Positions 23,600-34,795 of a stretch of DNA of 64,000 nucleotides are shown piece after piece. Position numbers and translations under genes: made by a program. The notes beneath the pieces were generated by a model. It saw nothing but the letters and a program-made list of their open reading frames with translations, did not search any database and had not been told where the DNA came from. How positions within the stretch are numbered: the first letter of the stretch is position 1; each line of letters begins with the position of its first letter. Where the stretch lies: NCBI RefSeq assembly GCF_029784165.1, contig NC_073695.1, positions 192,723,357 to 192,787,356 of the forward strand. Direction: 5' to 3'. The DNA is from Wyeomyia smithii. Its lineage: Eukaryota; Arthropoda; Insecta; Diptera; Culicidae.

Positions 23600-24960
23600 A
23601 AATATAAAATATCAAAATATAACAATGTTATAACTTCGTTGATTTTAGGTACCTTTGCAAAAAAAAAATCTGTCTTTGAAAAAAAAAACCGATTTAAATT
23701 GAAAAAACACATTTTTCTCTCTAAGTTATTTATTTCAATTTTCGCCTTAAAAAGACTTTTAGGGTTTTTTAGTAAAAAAATAACTTGCAATGCGGACATC
23801 GTTAATATCTCAATTCTACTTGAAATTATTAATGTTTTTTATTTGTTTATCATTCTTTTTGGGGCAAATATAAAAAATATCTCTTGGTCTCAATGTGAAA
23901 GTCACATTTGACTCTAGAAATTTGGCTGGAGAAATTTTTTAAAATGTGTTTATTTTCATATTCGAGTAAGTTCAATTTATAAACATGGCAAAAATTTTTA
24001 ATTTTATATCGTTTGCTTGTAAACGCATACAGATATATTTTTTCGGTATTTTCTGAAAACTAGAAATAACTACCTTTAATTTGATTCAAAAAGATCCGGA
24101 AATCGATCAACTGGTTCAAAAGTTATAATTTTTTGAAAATACAGTCATACCTCGATATAAGGCAACCTCGATATAAGGCAACCTCGATATAACGTAACTC
24201 GATATAACGTAACTTTTACCTCGATATAACGTAACTTTTTAAGATGTATTGAAATTGAAAACAGCAACTGTTTTTGGGGTAAAAATTTCTTCAAAAAATG
24301 TTTGTAGTAAGTTTTGAAACCAATGAAACCAAAGCGAAAATTGTCTCTAATGGGCATAAAAAAGGTTTAAAAATACTAATAGGTGATGGGAAATAGGTTT
24401 TCGCGTATCTTTGAGAAACCATCAACAGTTTTGCATAAATAAAAAAAAAATTGCTTGTTGAAAATTGTCCTAAATGGGCATAAGAATGGTTTAAAATACT
24501 GATAGGTGATGGGAAATAGGTTTTCTTGCATCTTTGAGTAACCTTTTGCATCAATTAAAAAAAAAATTTTTTTTTTGCTTCTGAAAATATTTCTAAATAG
24601 GCATCAGAAAGGTTTAAAAACACTGATGGGTTATGGAAAATAGGTTTTCGCGCATCTTTTAGTAACCATAAACATTCTTACAGAAATTAAAAAAAAAAAT
24701 TTTGCTTCGATATAACGTAACGAAAATAAAAATAGGGTTGCCTTATATCGAGGTATGACTGTAATATATGTACATCGAATGAACCGTTTTTTCAATTGAA
24801 TTTACTAGAATATAAAAAATAACATATTTTTTAAAAAATCTCAGTCGAATGTGCCCTTCAAATTGAGACCAAGAGATACTTTTTATGTTTGCCCCAAAAA
24901 GAATGTAAAACAAATAAAAAACGCATATTTTTTTATGAAAACCAGTTAACATTTTAGGTA
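23600..24960. mobile_element. Decayed palindromic element (copy of the 31.9-kb family)
   Basis: The stretch 23640-24140 matches the left arm of the long palindrome at 32160-32700. Shared motifs include GGGGCAAA, ATCTCTTGGTCTCA, AATCGATCAACTGGTTCAA and the terminal TACATCGAAT. The stretch 24783-24950 is an inverted, diverged version of 23820-24000, so this copy is also an inverted repeat. It turns around just after 24790 and is interrupted by the TA-target MITE at 24142-24761. The arms are clearly more diverged than in the 32-kb copy. Confidence 0.65.
24140..24763. mobile_element. TA-target MITE, 620 bp, with internal 124-bp tandem repeat
   Basis: The element is 24142-24761, with termini CAGTCATACCTCGATATAAG and its inverse, flanked by TA on both sides. 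This fits Tc1/mariner/pogo-type transposition. Inside the left end, CTCGATATAA.G motifs are repeated several times. The interior holds three tandem units of about 124 bp, with landmark GATGGGAAATAGGTTTTC near 24385, 24508 and 24631 (the third unit diverged). There is no transposase frame. Confidence 0.85.
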
Positions 24961-24964
24961 GAAA

Positions 24965-25165
24965 TGAGATCTTTCCTCTGTGTGGACTCATCACTGCGAC
25001 CAGAGACATTTTGATCTATTGTGATATTGCCCAGATGTTTTCTGTACTCCGCACTTCATATTATTGGCAGTATCATTATTGAAGTGAATGATACGCTTTT
25101 TTTTATTTATATCCGTGCTTGTGTGTGAGAATTTACCATTTCATTTCAAGCTTACTGCTATACTA
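24965..25165. other. Short dispersed motif
   Basis: CTGTGTGGACTCATCACTGC at about 24977 recurs at about 28537. No gene. Confidence 0.3.
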
Positions 25166-25169
25166 TCCC

Positions 25170-25650
25170 GCGAGCCTCTTTTCTATCCTACCAATATCGC
25201 CAAATTACAATTCCCTGAACTGAGGCTACACCTAACGTTCCTCTCTGGCCAGGTTAATTCTAATAGGGACTTATTATGTCAAGAGGAAGAAGTCTTATCG
25301 AAACCTCGTTCCTCGTGCCAATATCGCCAATTACAATTCCCTGTAGAGGGTAAATATTTCTGAAATCAGTTTTTATTATAAGAAGGACTTATTTTGTCAA
25401 GAGGAAGGAGTCTTATCGAAGCTCGTTCCTCCTACCAACACCGCGTCACAATCACAATTCCCTGAAGAGGCACTCAATGCTACACCTCTGGTCAGGTTTA
25501 TTATAATAGGGCTTATATTTTTGTCAAAAGGAAGGAGTCTTATTGAAACCTCGTTCCTCCAGCCAAGACCGCGTCATAATTACAATTCCCTGAAGTGAAC
25601 TATTATACATTACTCAGAACAGTTTTATTAAAGAGGGACTTTTTTTGTTA
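25170..25650. repeat. Tandem array of about 120 bp units, related to SINE-2 tail
   Basis: Units carry GGGACTTATT.TGTCAAGAGGAAG, AGTCTTATCGAAACCTCGTTC and TTACAATTCCCTGAA. The landmark CTCGTTCCTC falls near 25310, 25423 and 25550. The array runs directly into the tail of the inverted SINE at 25636. The SINE tail itself contains the inverse of GGGACTTATTTTTTGTTA, so the array appears to be built from the tail sequence. A single related unit lies at about 57030-57140. Confidence 0.7.
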
Positions 25651-25842
25651 GGATGAAGGTCAGCAAGGGTACTATAGAATTCAGCTTGGAGGAAGGGTAG
25701 GTAGTGGAGAGCCTAAGAATGAACCCATGTTAAAGTCCTTTGACAACCAAATGGTCTGATTCTACTAAGATTCGAACCCACGACCACTCGCTTATCAAAG
25801 CGGACTCTGTAACCTTGCGGCTGCGAAGCTCTCTAGAAATGA
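25636..25842 (-). mobile_element. tRNA-derived SINE, family 2 (copy 3)
   Basis: This is an inverted copy with head at 25745-25842 (B box inverse GATTCGAACCC near 25770, A-box inverse TAACCTTGCGGCTGC near 25811). The family tail runs back to AAAGAGGGACTTTTTTTG near 25636. It is full length relative to the copy at 2627, and its tail merges with the tandem array on its left. Confidence 0.7.
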
Positions 25843-25844
25843 GA

Positions 25845-26470
25845 TATTCACGATGTCAGAATTGAAATAAAAAAAGATAAAAATTTGTGTTTTGAATCTA
25901 AACCGTTTATTCTCAAATACAAAAAAAAAACTGTTTTTACAAAGTTACTCAGAATTAACGGAGCTATAATATTGTAGAACAACTCTTTCTTCTATCTTCA
26001 AAAATAAAAACTACTAAAAAATCGATTATCTCAGATTTCTTTCGAAATAATATTTTCAGATAAATAATTTTGTTGCCTAAAACTCTTCTGAATAAACCAC
26101 AGTGGGAATTCTCGAGGAAAAAAAGTTTTTCTTACAAAAAATTTTTCAAGCAGCTCCATATATTTTCGTTCACTTTTTGTTTTCTGATTTTTTTTTTTCA
26201 ATGTAGTATTTAAAATTCTTTTTTTTTATTATTTCTGCATAAAAGTTTAGGCAATTTCCTAGAAGTCATCCCTTGATAACTTTTCTCCATCTTTTGTCAT
26301 CGTTTAAATATCGATATCGATTTATTAACATAACTTCAACCCTTTTCAAATGTTATTACAGGTTCGAAAATTTGTATATGCAAAGTTGCTCGGTAGTAAG
26401 GCCTACCCGCCCACGAAGTTTATTTGAGAAAGTGCCAACATTTTGGCGAGTTGGCGTGAAATCTTTCCTT
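25845..26470. other. No gene seen
   Basis: AT-rich sequence with poly-A and poly-T runs. Some short segments, such as AATTAACGGAGCTATAA near 25954, resemble the 32-kb palindrome arms, so this may be another decayed fragment of that family. Confidence 0.35.
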
Positions 26471-26474
26471 AAGG

Positions 26475-26717
26475 CGACACGGAATTGAAACCGCAAATGG
26501 CCGACTTCGAGCCACCGCTTTGAATTCTCAGAAGTACAAGACTTAGAAATAGATAACGCGTCTCCTGAGAAAACGCTATTTTATGTTTGCTGCTATGAAG
26601 CAAACATAAAGTAGCGATTTCACGGGGAATCTATTATCTATTTTCAAGTCTTGTGCTTCTGAAAATTCGAAGTGGTGGATCAAAGTCGGCCGTTTGTGGC
26701 TTTAATACCGTTTCATC
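26475..26717. mobile_element. Hairpin MITE, about 240 bp
   Basis: The left half (26475-26593) and right half (about 26600-26717) are imperfect inverse copies over nearly their full length. The termini carry GACACGGAATTGAAACCGC and its diverged inverse. Near the middle, ATGTTTGCTGCTATGAAGCAAACAT is the short apex. A TA or TTA target duplication is possible but not clean. Non-coding. Confidence 0.65.
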
Positions 26718-26779
26718 TTATAATTACTTCAAATCAAAATTATCCGGAAAAGCTTGGTTAAGTTACTATGCCATCACTA

Positions 26780-28450
26780 TTTCGTTATTGTTGTTTTATC
26801 ACTTCATTCTTTTACGACTGTCTTCACTGTCTTATGTAACAATCTTGTTGCTATCTAATTGCAGTCGCGCTTCTGTAATGTTTCTGTCTTGTCATTGTTT
26901 CGTCCTTGGCTTGTAATTATTTCGTCACTGAATTGTCATTGTTATCCTGGTATCCTATCACTAGAGACAGTGGTAATTCGCGGCAGAAAAGTTGAAAATT
27001 CGCGGGTGGCACAATAGAAAATATTCAAAATTCGCGTTTTTTTCGCGGCAACCTTTTCTTTAGAAAACGCCAAATAAAGTGCTCTTGGTAGTATAATATA
27101 AAAACCTGTTTTATTGATTTTAATGTAGGTACTGTAATTTAACCGTACAATTCATGATATCTTTGCAGTGAGGACTACTGTGTTAAATTGTCTTCAATCA
27201 TATCATATTTTGGTGTCGGCAGACACGTATTAGGTATTCAAGTTATTCTGACTCACGTTGCATTTCGCATCTACTGAGTTTCTGGGAATCGATAATTTTT
27301 TTGCAAACCGGAAAAGTGCAAGAATACTTACCAATATTATAATATCAATCACACTGTTGCGTATTTTTTAAAATGCAAAAATGCCTATCATGCAGGGCCC
27401 CAATCGCCAAAATCTTTGCTCGAAGAGGGTTTAGTAACTGAGCCGGCCGAAAACAATTCAACCCAGGCAGACAAAATCTCGTTGGAAGAGAGCAGTAGTA
27501 CTATTCCATCAAATTGGTTGGGTAAAAAGAGGCCTCCCGTTGCCATCGAGGTGCCCATTAATCTTTAGATTGGTTCGTGTTGCTAGTTTTCGCGGCATTT
27601 CGCGGTTTTTTTGTTAATTTCGCGGCCGTTGCTGGATTTCGCGGAATTCGCGGCTTCCGCGAAATCGCGATTTACCACTGTCCCTACTTATCACCGTATT
27701 GTAGGAGTTTTGAATCAGCCTTGTCTTAGTTTTGTTACTGTCTCGTAGTTATCCTGTCATTGCGGTATTATTAACTTTTGATTCGTGTCTTGTAGCTGTT
27801 TTGTTGTTGTTATATCATTGACATTTTGTCACCGTCTTGAAACTATATTAGCTGGGATTTCATGTTACACAATCTTGCCACTGTCTTTCTTAGTTTTATT
27901 ATTGTCTTACTAAGGCCTTGTTCTACTTTGATTTCTGTTACTGTCTAGTTACTGTCTTGTCGCTGGTTTATTTTTTCGTTGTTTTTATATTATTTTATCA
28001 CAGCTAAGTCCTTATTAGGTTGTGTTGTTACTGGTTTGCAGCTGAGTTGTTACTGCTTTGTGTATGTCTTGTCACTGTCTTGTTACTATCAGATCATTTT
28101 ATACTCCACGTTTTATCACAGTGTTATTTTTTACTTTTGCCTTCTCTTCTGTCTTGTCATTATCTTGCTATTGTCTTGTCATTGTCTTATCATAGCCTTA
28201 TCATTGTCCTTTTATTGTCTTGTCATTGTCTTGTCATTGTTTTGTCATTGTATTGTCATTGTTTTGTCATCGTCTTGTCACTGTCTTGTAATTGTCTTGT
28301 CCTGCTTTTGTCTTGCTAGCGACTTGTTTTTGAATTTATTCTATTGTTTTCTTGTAACTCTTCTGTCATTATAATGTTACTGTTTATCACTACCTTGTGG
28401 CACTGTCTTCTGTTCTGTTTGGTCCCTGGTTTGACAATATCTGTTTCTAG
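26780..28450. repeat. 11-bp TTGTCATTGTC-type minisatellite, split by hAT element
   Basis: Degenerate units of CTTGTCATTGT occur from about 26780. They are clearest at 28150-28310, where successive units follow every 11 bp. The same composition is seen on both sides of the hAT-like element at 26962-27686, showing that the element inserted into a pre-existing array. Plus-strand open frames rich in Cys, Leu, Ser and Val arise from the repeat. Confidence 0.7.
26954..27694. mobile_element. hAT-like non-autonomous element, 725 bp
   Basis: The element is 26962-27686. Terminal inverted repeats are TAGRGACAGTGGTAAWTCGCG at both ends, with further TTCGCGG repeats just inside. The flanks CCTATCAC (26954-26961) and CTTATCAC (27687-27694) form an 8-bp target duplication with one mismatch, as expected for hAT transposition. 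Around 27390-27570 a frame with AKSLLEEGLVTEP and KKRPPVAIEVP hints at a coding remnant, but no transposase is recognisable. Confidence 0.75.
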
Positions 28451-28454
28451 CTTA

Positions 28455-31400
28455 TTTATTTTGTAAAAAAGCTGTTAAAAAGTTTATTATCTTATTAAAG
28501 CCAAGCTTTAGTTTCGTTCTGTCTTGTCATTTTTTCTGTGTGGACTCATCACTGCAACAATTTTTTTTTGAAAAAACTTAACCTTTTTATTCGTATTTTC
28601 CTCCAATTTCAAGTTACTATCTATATCAGCTAACACTGTGTAAATTTCGCAGAAAAAATCAAATTTTTTCAAAGTATTTTTTAAAGCATTTTTGTGTTTT
28701 TCTTCTTAAACATTTTTTGTCTTACCGTGTATTTTTTTCTGGAATAAAAAAATTACTGTCTATGATTCAAAAAAGACAACTGAGACTAATCAAAATTCTT
28801 GCATCTATTAAACTAATGATGTTTACCTGTGCCGAGCTTGATGCTCGAGACAAAAGCAGTATAGTTCTGCCTTCGGAACATAAATGGACAAAACAATAAC
28901 ACAATTTTCCTATTTCCTTTAGACTGCTAACTTTGCTACAACACATAATATTCTTCAAGACGATTGTAACGGTTGATAAGAAAAACGAAACTGGTTTGTT
29001 AACGACGCGATAAAATGAGTTCGATAATAATACTTTCCAATTTCCGAATCAATCAATTTACTCCTCTGATCCAAAACCGAACACCGTTTTCGGAGTGGAA
29101 ATAAAAATACAATTTCGCAAATTGATTACACAATCTCGTCAAACGATTTTCTTCCTCTTGAATGTGTGTCTATTCGCATGAACAAATAATTCGTAGATAT
29201 AACTGCCAACCGAAATCGAGCCTGAAAAGTTTGCTCCTCTCCATAGGCCGAAACTAGAAGGCGAAATACAACCGAAGCAGGAAATCCAAAATGATTGACT
29301 GTTGATAAATTAAACGCTGAAAACAGTCAATTTCCCGCCCAACGGCAATCAGAAAACCTATCCTTTGGCGTTCCAATTCGTGAAATTTAAAAAAAAAACG
29401 TTGGAAAACTATGAGGAAGACACTCAGTTTTTAACATCATTTCGCGAATGAGAATGGGGCTCCATTCCTCGCGCCAAAATTTTTTACAACTCTCTATCGC
29501 ACCCGTCGTCATCAGTGTCGGTACTGACTGAATCAACACGGTCCTTCTTCGCAGAGCGACAAATGTTCAACAATGTCCTCGGCAAAGTTTATGCATAGTT
29601 ACCGCCGCAACAGTCGTCACGCATCAGCACCGAAAAAAATCCCCGTGCCCAGTAAACAATGCACATGGCAAATTGAAAAACTTTTTGCACACTTTTCGTC
29701 CGGTTGCAAATTCATCCGAAGGTCAGCCAGTAACGGAGAAAATGAGCAGTGCTCCGAGGCGGTATTCCGTATTTTACGCCGGCTGAATGGGATGGAATGT
29801 CGTTCGAGCATTGCCACACCCGGTGACCGACGATGACAACGACAGACGACAGAATGATAACGACGGCGATGGCAAAGACGACGATAATGTAGATGATGAT
29901 GAGAAACAATCTCCGTTCTTTATGGTTTCTACCCATCTAAGTTTTCCGCCAGTTTTTTTATGCCCTAGCGCAGGTTCCGGTCGCATTTTGTCACTGTGGT
30001 TCATGACTAAAAGACTGCAAAATTTGTGAAAAGTTTCACTGGTAAAGATAAAAAAAATCACCGGAAGATGAAGTACGCTGAAAATCTCCGGAGAACATGG
30101 TCTTCTTTGCAAAGCTGGCCGTTACTTGAGTGTACTTCTTACAAGAAACGAGCCGAGTACTTGCACCGAGAGTCCTGTGAATCAAGAGAACAAAGTGTGA
30201 GGGCGTTGAAAGGAAGCGGAGAAATACGTTCTTCTTACTTGTAGCATACGTTGCATATCTGACAGGCGTGTGTGTCTGTAGCTTGCAGCATAACTCGCAC
30301 ATGTACCAAACATGCATAATGCATTTTTCTCCTGCTCAGCCCCCCGTGTCAACTCAATTTTCCGCCTTCCTAACCGTAGTGAATAGACAGTTTTTTCTTT
30401 CCGCTGTCAGCGCACGTCGTCGCCATCATCGTTGGGGTCCTTGAGAAAAGAAGGAAATAATCTTAAAACCCACTCACTCCTCTCTTCAGTGCATTGCATC
30501 TAGTAACAACAATACTAACAGCAACAGCAACAGCATAACAACAAAGTGACACCTTTGCTTTCGTACCACTCTAAAATGTGTCCAAGTGATTGTCACCGTG
30601 CTCCTGGGTTACTGCCGCCCTGTTTCGATGTGAAGTCTCATCTCCGGCTGCTGGAGGATTTTAGCCATGCCCCGTTGACAAGAGTCACATGGAGCCCTCT
30701 TCTGTAGCCCATTCCACTACAGAGTTGCAGGAGGATACAACAGTTTTGTTACCGGTGTCCGCCAGTTACCGAAGCTGGTTAGCTGCTGATGTGCGCGCTT
30801 TGCTGTGCGAGTAGCGGTGATTATGTTGATGAAGCAATGAAAATTCAACGAGTTAGAGTTCGGATTTTAATTGCTTTCTTGATGGTTTCCGTCCTGCTTT
30901 TGATGCCAGCGAGAAGGGTGGAATCGTTAAGATTCATTTTTAAAATTATTACTACCTTGGTGCCATAGTCGTACGAGTTATTCGAAATTTTCGAAGATAC
31001 ATATTTGAACTATAGGGTCATAGTTATACTTTGGGCCAGTGTCAGTTAGTATTTGTTTGCATCTCACTGCAAGCAAGCAAACAAGACACAACAATAATAG
31101 CGTCGCATGCTCAGCTTTGCTGCGCTAAACTCAGCTGCTGCTCTGCCGGTTCAACAAGTTTCTACATTTTTCAATAGTACCATAGTTAGCATCACAAAGT
31201 CACAATTTTCCGTATCTGGATGGACGCATAGCTAATTTTTCAAAGGATTGCTGTAAGAATGAAGAAAATCCTTTGGTAACTCTTCCAAGCATTCGAAAGT
31301 AGACAATTTTCATGACGCCTTCGATTTTTCTACTTTTTTTCTTAATCGTAATTCTACGTTAAAAATCGTTACAGGGTATTTGCCCGAAATCCATTTCCAC

Positions 31401-31943
31401 CTACATGGTCAACACTTGCTCGTACAGCTTTCTTGCACGGGTTTTGGCAACCAGGTTTTGTTTCAGCGTCCTTTCGGGGTATTTGCTGAAATGATACGAC
31501 TGCAGGCCTTCTCGGAAGTGGTCCACCGTGGATTTTTTCGTCGAATCGCGCACGGAGAGCCCTGGATTGCTAGATTGCTCGAATCGCCTTTATTCGTAGA
31601 CTCCGGTCAAATATCACACCTCTACGCCTGATTTGGTTTACCTGAGCCAACGTAAGGATCTCTCGATAACGTTTAAGTACGGTAATTACAGTCAATTTCA
31701 AGAATTGCAGGAATTTTGCGATCTTACCTTCAGACCACGTCGGATTCTCCACGTTAATCATTGAAAACTTTCGAACGGTAGCTTCAATCTTGCCAAAATA
31801 TTTCATTAAGTTTCACCACTAAATGAACAAACATCCAGATCAAAACACTGTCAAAAGATTCTCGATATGAAAACTAGAGGCGTTGTAGTAGATAAAAAGA
31901 AAATGATACAAACAGGTAATTTATTGCCTTCTTACGAGACAAT
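28455..31943. other. No gene supported; some single-copy-looking sequence
   Basis: 29460-30560 looks less repetitive. It includes an imperfect GAC/GAT tract (29826-29910) and CAACAGCAACAGCA (near 30521). Open frames of 60-112 codons overlap on both strands without domains. At 31190-31330 a dispersed repeat (GCTAATTTTTCAA..TGCTGTAAGA.TGAAG) matches 48250-48375. The short frames at 31380-31806 are unrecognised. Confidence 0.35.
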
Positions 31944-34099
31944 GCACAATGGTCCAGAAACCAAATTTAGGGGGAAATTTGGGTCTAGAGCCCTATAGCA
32001 ACATTTTAGAGAAAAACTTTCTTCTACAAAGTTGTTACATATGATAAAGCACTCATTGAAAAATTATCAAAAATTAGGGTGACCAACATTTTCGATGCGA
32101 TCAAGTATCTAACTTTTTTATCTTTGAAGATAGAAGAAAAATTTGTTCTACAATGTTATAGCTCCATTAATTTTAAGTAACTTTGTAAAAAAAAAGTTTT
32201 TTTCTATCTTTGAAAACAACCGATTTATATTGAAAAAACATATTTTACGCTCTAACTTTTTTATTTCAAGTTTCATCTCAAAACTGCCTCTGAACGACTT
32301 TTAGAACCTTTTAAGAGAAACAATTTGCAATGCTGGCATCGTAAATATCTCAATTTTACTCAAAGTTATGATTATTTTGCATCAAAAAATATGCGTTTTT
32401 TATTTGTATGTCATTCATGTTGGGGCAAACATAAAAAACATCTCTTGGTCTCATTTTGAAGGGCATACTTGACTCTTTAAATGGAGGAACTTTTAGAAAT
32501 ATGTTATTTTTAAAATTTGAGTAAATTCAATTTAAAAACAAGCCGAAAATTTCAATAATTTTATACATTATGCATATGAAAGCACCCAGATTTATTTTAT
32601 GATATTTTTTCTTATAACTAGCCGTAATTACCTTTAATTTGACGTAAAAAGATCGAAAATCGATCAACTGGTTCAACAGTTATGAATTTTTTTAAATAAC
32701 ATACATCGAATATAGCCGTTTTTTATGGTCACCCTATTTCGAAGTTGGTCACGCAAAGTACTTGAATTGTGTTCAAAATCGCAGGGATGCATCTATGTTG
32801 AAAATAATCAAACCCGTATTGTTTCGTTGGGTTGTTAAGGGGACCAACTTCGAAATAGGGTGACCATAAAAAACGACTATATTCGATGTATGTTATTTAA
32901 AAAAAATCATAACTTTTGAACCAGTTGATCGATTTTCGATCTTTTTGGGTCAAATTAAAGGCAATTACGTCTAGTTATAAGAAAAAATACCATAAAATAA
33001 ATCTGGGTGCTTTTATATGCATAATGTATAAAATTATTGAAATTTTCGTTTTGTTTTTAAATTGAATTTACTAAAATTTTCAAAATAACATATTTCTAAA
33101 AGTTCCTCCATTTATAGAGTCAAGTATGCCCTTCAAAATGAGACCAAGAGATATTTTTTATGTTTGCCCCAAAATGAATGACATACAAATGAAAAACGCA
33201 TATTTTTTGATGAAAAATAAAAATAACTTTGAGTAAAATTGAGATATTTACGATGTCAGCATTGCAAATTGTTTCTCTTAAAAAGCTCTAAAAGTTGTTC
33301 AAAAACAGTTTTGAGATGAAACTTGAAATAAAAAAGTTAGAGCGTAAAATATGTTTTTTTCAATATAAATCGGTTGTTTTCAAAGATAGAGAAATACTTT
33401 TTTTACAAAGTTAGGGTAGGGAACATATTTTAAGCATCATTAGGAACCGCCTGTGTATTCAGACGAAATACTCGAAATGTGTTGGGTGAAACTCAAACAG
33501 TAGTATATCAATCTGTTCGCTATCGTTTTCTCTATCAGAACTTGTTTTGAGATTGTAAAACTAAGTTAGCAAACTTTGACAATCGTCAATCAAAGTTACG
33601 AATCGAGGGACACTATTCCAATCACCCCGAACCTATTTTAAGCAGTTTCCATCTGTTTTGCAGGCGTTTTTTTTTCAGCACCCGAAGTGGCTCCTGAATG
33701 GCTGCAATATAGGTCGATTTGTTTCAATTGCAATTGTTCGCAGATTTCTTTGTGATTAACGGTATTACTTATATTCGTGAGGCAGCTAGACAATCGATAT
33801 TGATCAAAATGCAGGAGTTTGAGGCCTGTTTTCTTCGACTGATTAAAATAGGCGCTACTGCTTAAGCCGTTCCTTACCCTTCTTAAAATTAATGGAGCTA
33901 TAACATTGTAGAACAATTTTTTCTTCTATCTACAAAGATAAAAAAGTTAGATACTTGAATGAACCCTAATTTTTGATAATTTTTCAATGAGCGCTTTATC
34001 ATATGTAACAACTTTGTAGCAGAAAGTTTTTCTCTGAAATGTTGCTATAGAGCTCTAGACCCAAATTTCCCCCTAAATTCGGTTTCTGGACCATTGTGC
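31944..34099. mobile_element. Long palindromic element, about 800-bp arms
   Basis: The left arm is 31944-32750 and the right arm 32842-34099, with a 91-bp loop. The right arm is interrupted by a separate element at 33413-33880. The outer ends read GCACAATGGTCCAGAAACC and its inverse. The inner ends read GGTCACCCTATTTCGAAG and its inverse, so the arms match from tip to apex, apparently at about 95% where I compared them. It has no coding capacity. The related decayed copy at 23600 shows it is a multi-copy family. A foldback-type DNA element is the simplest reading. Transcription through it would give long double-stranded RNA (inference). Confidence 0.85.
33413..33880. mobile_element. AGGGTARGGAAC-ended MITE inside the palindrome arm
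   Basis: Compared with the left arm, the right arm is split between CAAAGTT and CTTAAAATTAATGG. The inserted 468 bp starts AGGGTAGGGAACATATTTTAAG and ends with the inverse of AGGGTAAGGAACGGCTTAAG. The flanks suggest a short (TTA-like) target duplication that has lost a base. A minus-strand frame (33916-33638) crosses its boundary and is not a gene. Confidence 0.7.
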
Positions 34100-34257
34100 A
34101 ATGGTAACTGAATTGCGTAAATAACAGCAGCTTACTAATTGGTCGAAAGTGTTAAGAACTGAATAGGTTGAAATGGACATTTTAACTTTTACTTGAGTTA
34201 TCTCCTAGTTATTCTAATCAGTCAGATGAGTTTTTGATCAGTTGACAAAACTTCGCT

Positions 34258-34486
34258 TTATTATATTATATTATATTATATTATATTATATTATATTATA
34301 TTATATTATATTATATTATATTATATTATATTATATTATATTATATTATATTATATTATATTATATTATATTATATTATATTATATTATATTATATTATA
34401 TTATATTATATTATATTATATTATATTATATTATATTATATTATATTATATTATATTATATTATATTATATTATATTATATTATAT
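34258..34486. repeat. (TTATA)n pentanucleotide microsatellite
   Basis: About 46 perfect TTATA units without interruption. It yields a spurious Tyr/Ile/Leu-rich open frame. Confidence 0.98.
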
Positions 34487-34489
34487 ACC

Positions 34490-34790
34490 TTAGAATTCGC
34501 TGTAAATGTAGTGCAAAAAGTAAAACGTTATGTTCACAAGAATTGTGAATTGATTTGAATTAGAGATTAGAGATTAGAATTAGAGATGGAGAAACTAGTA
34601 ACTCATGCAGAATATTCGACAGTATTACTTGAATGGAGATAAGTCTTATTGCTTTCTAAGTGATAAATTTCATTTTATAACAAAAGGAAGAGTTTTTTCG
34701 GTATTGCTTTTGCAATAACAAGTAAATTGTTACTACAATAGTCCATGACTATACATTCTATTACACTGTGCTACAGCGATTTAAAACTTC
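34490..34790. other. No gene seen
   Basis: AT-rich, with a short local duplication of AGAGATTAGA near 34562. Nothing else is visible. Confidence 0.3.
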
Positions 34791-34795
34791 TGAAG

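Noticed and set aside
24142..24761. Regularly spaced repeats suggestive of a CRISPR array
   Set aside because: Only three diverged 124-bp units inside a MITE in a eukaryotic genome; no spacer-repeat structure.
27979..28374. 131-codon Cys/Leu/Ser-rich frame resembling membrane segments
   Set aside because: Comes from the 11-bp minisatellite; hydrophobicity is a consequence of TTGTC repeats.
34242..34493. 83-codon Tyr/Ile/Leu frame
   Set aside because: Translation of (TTATA)n.
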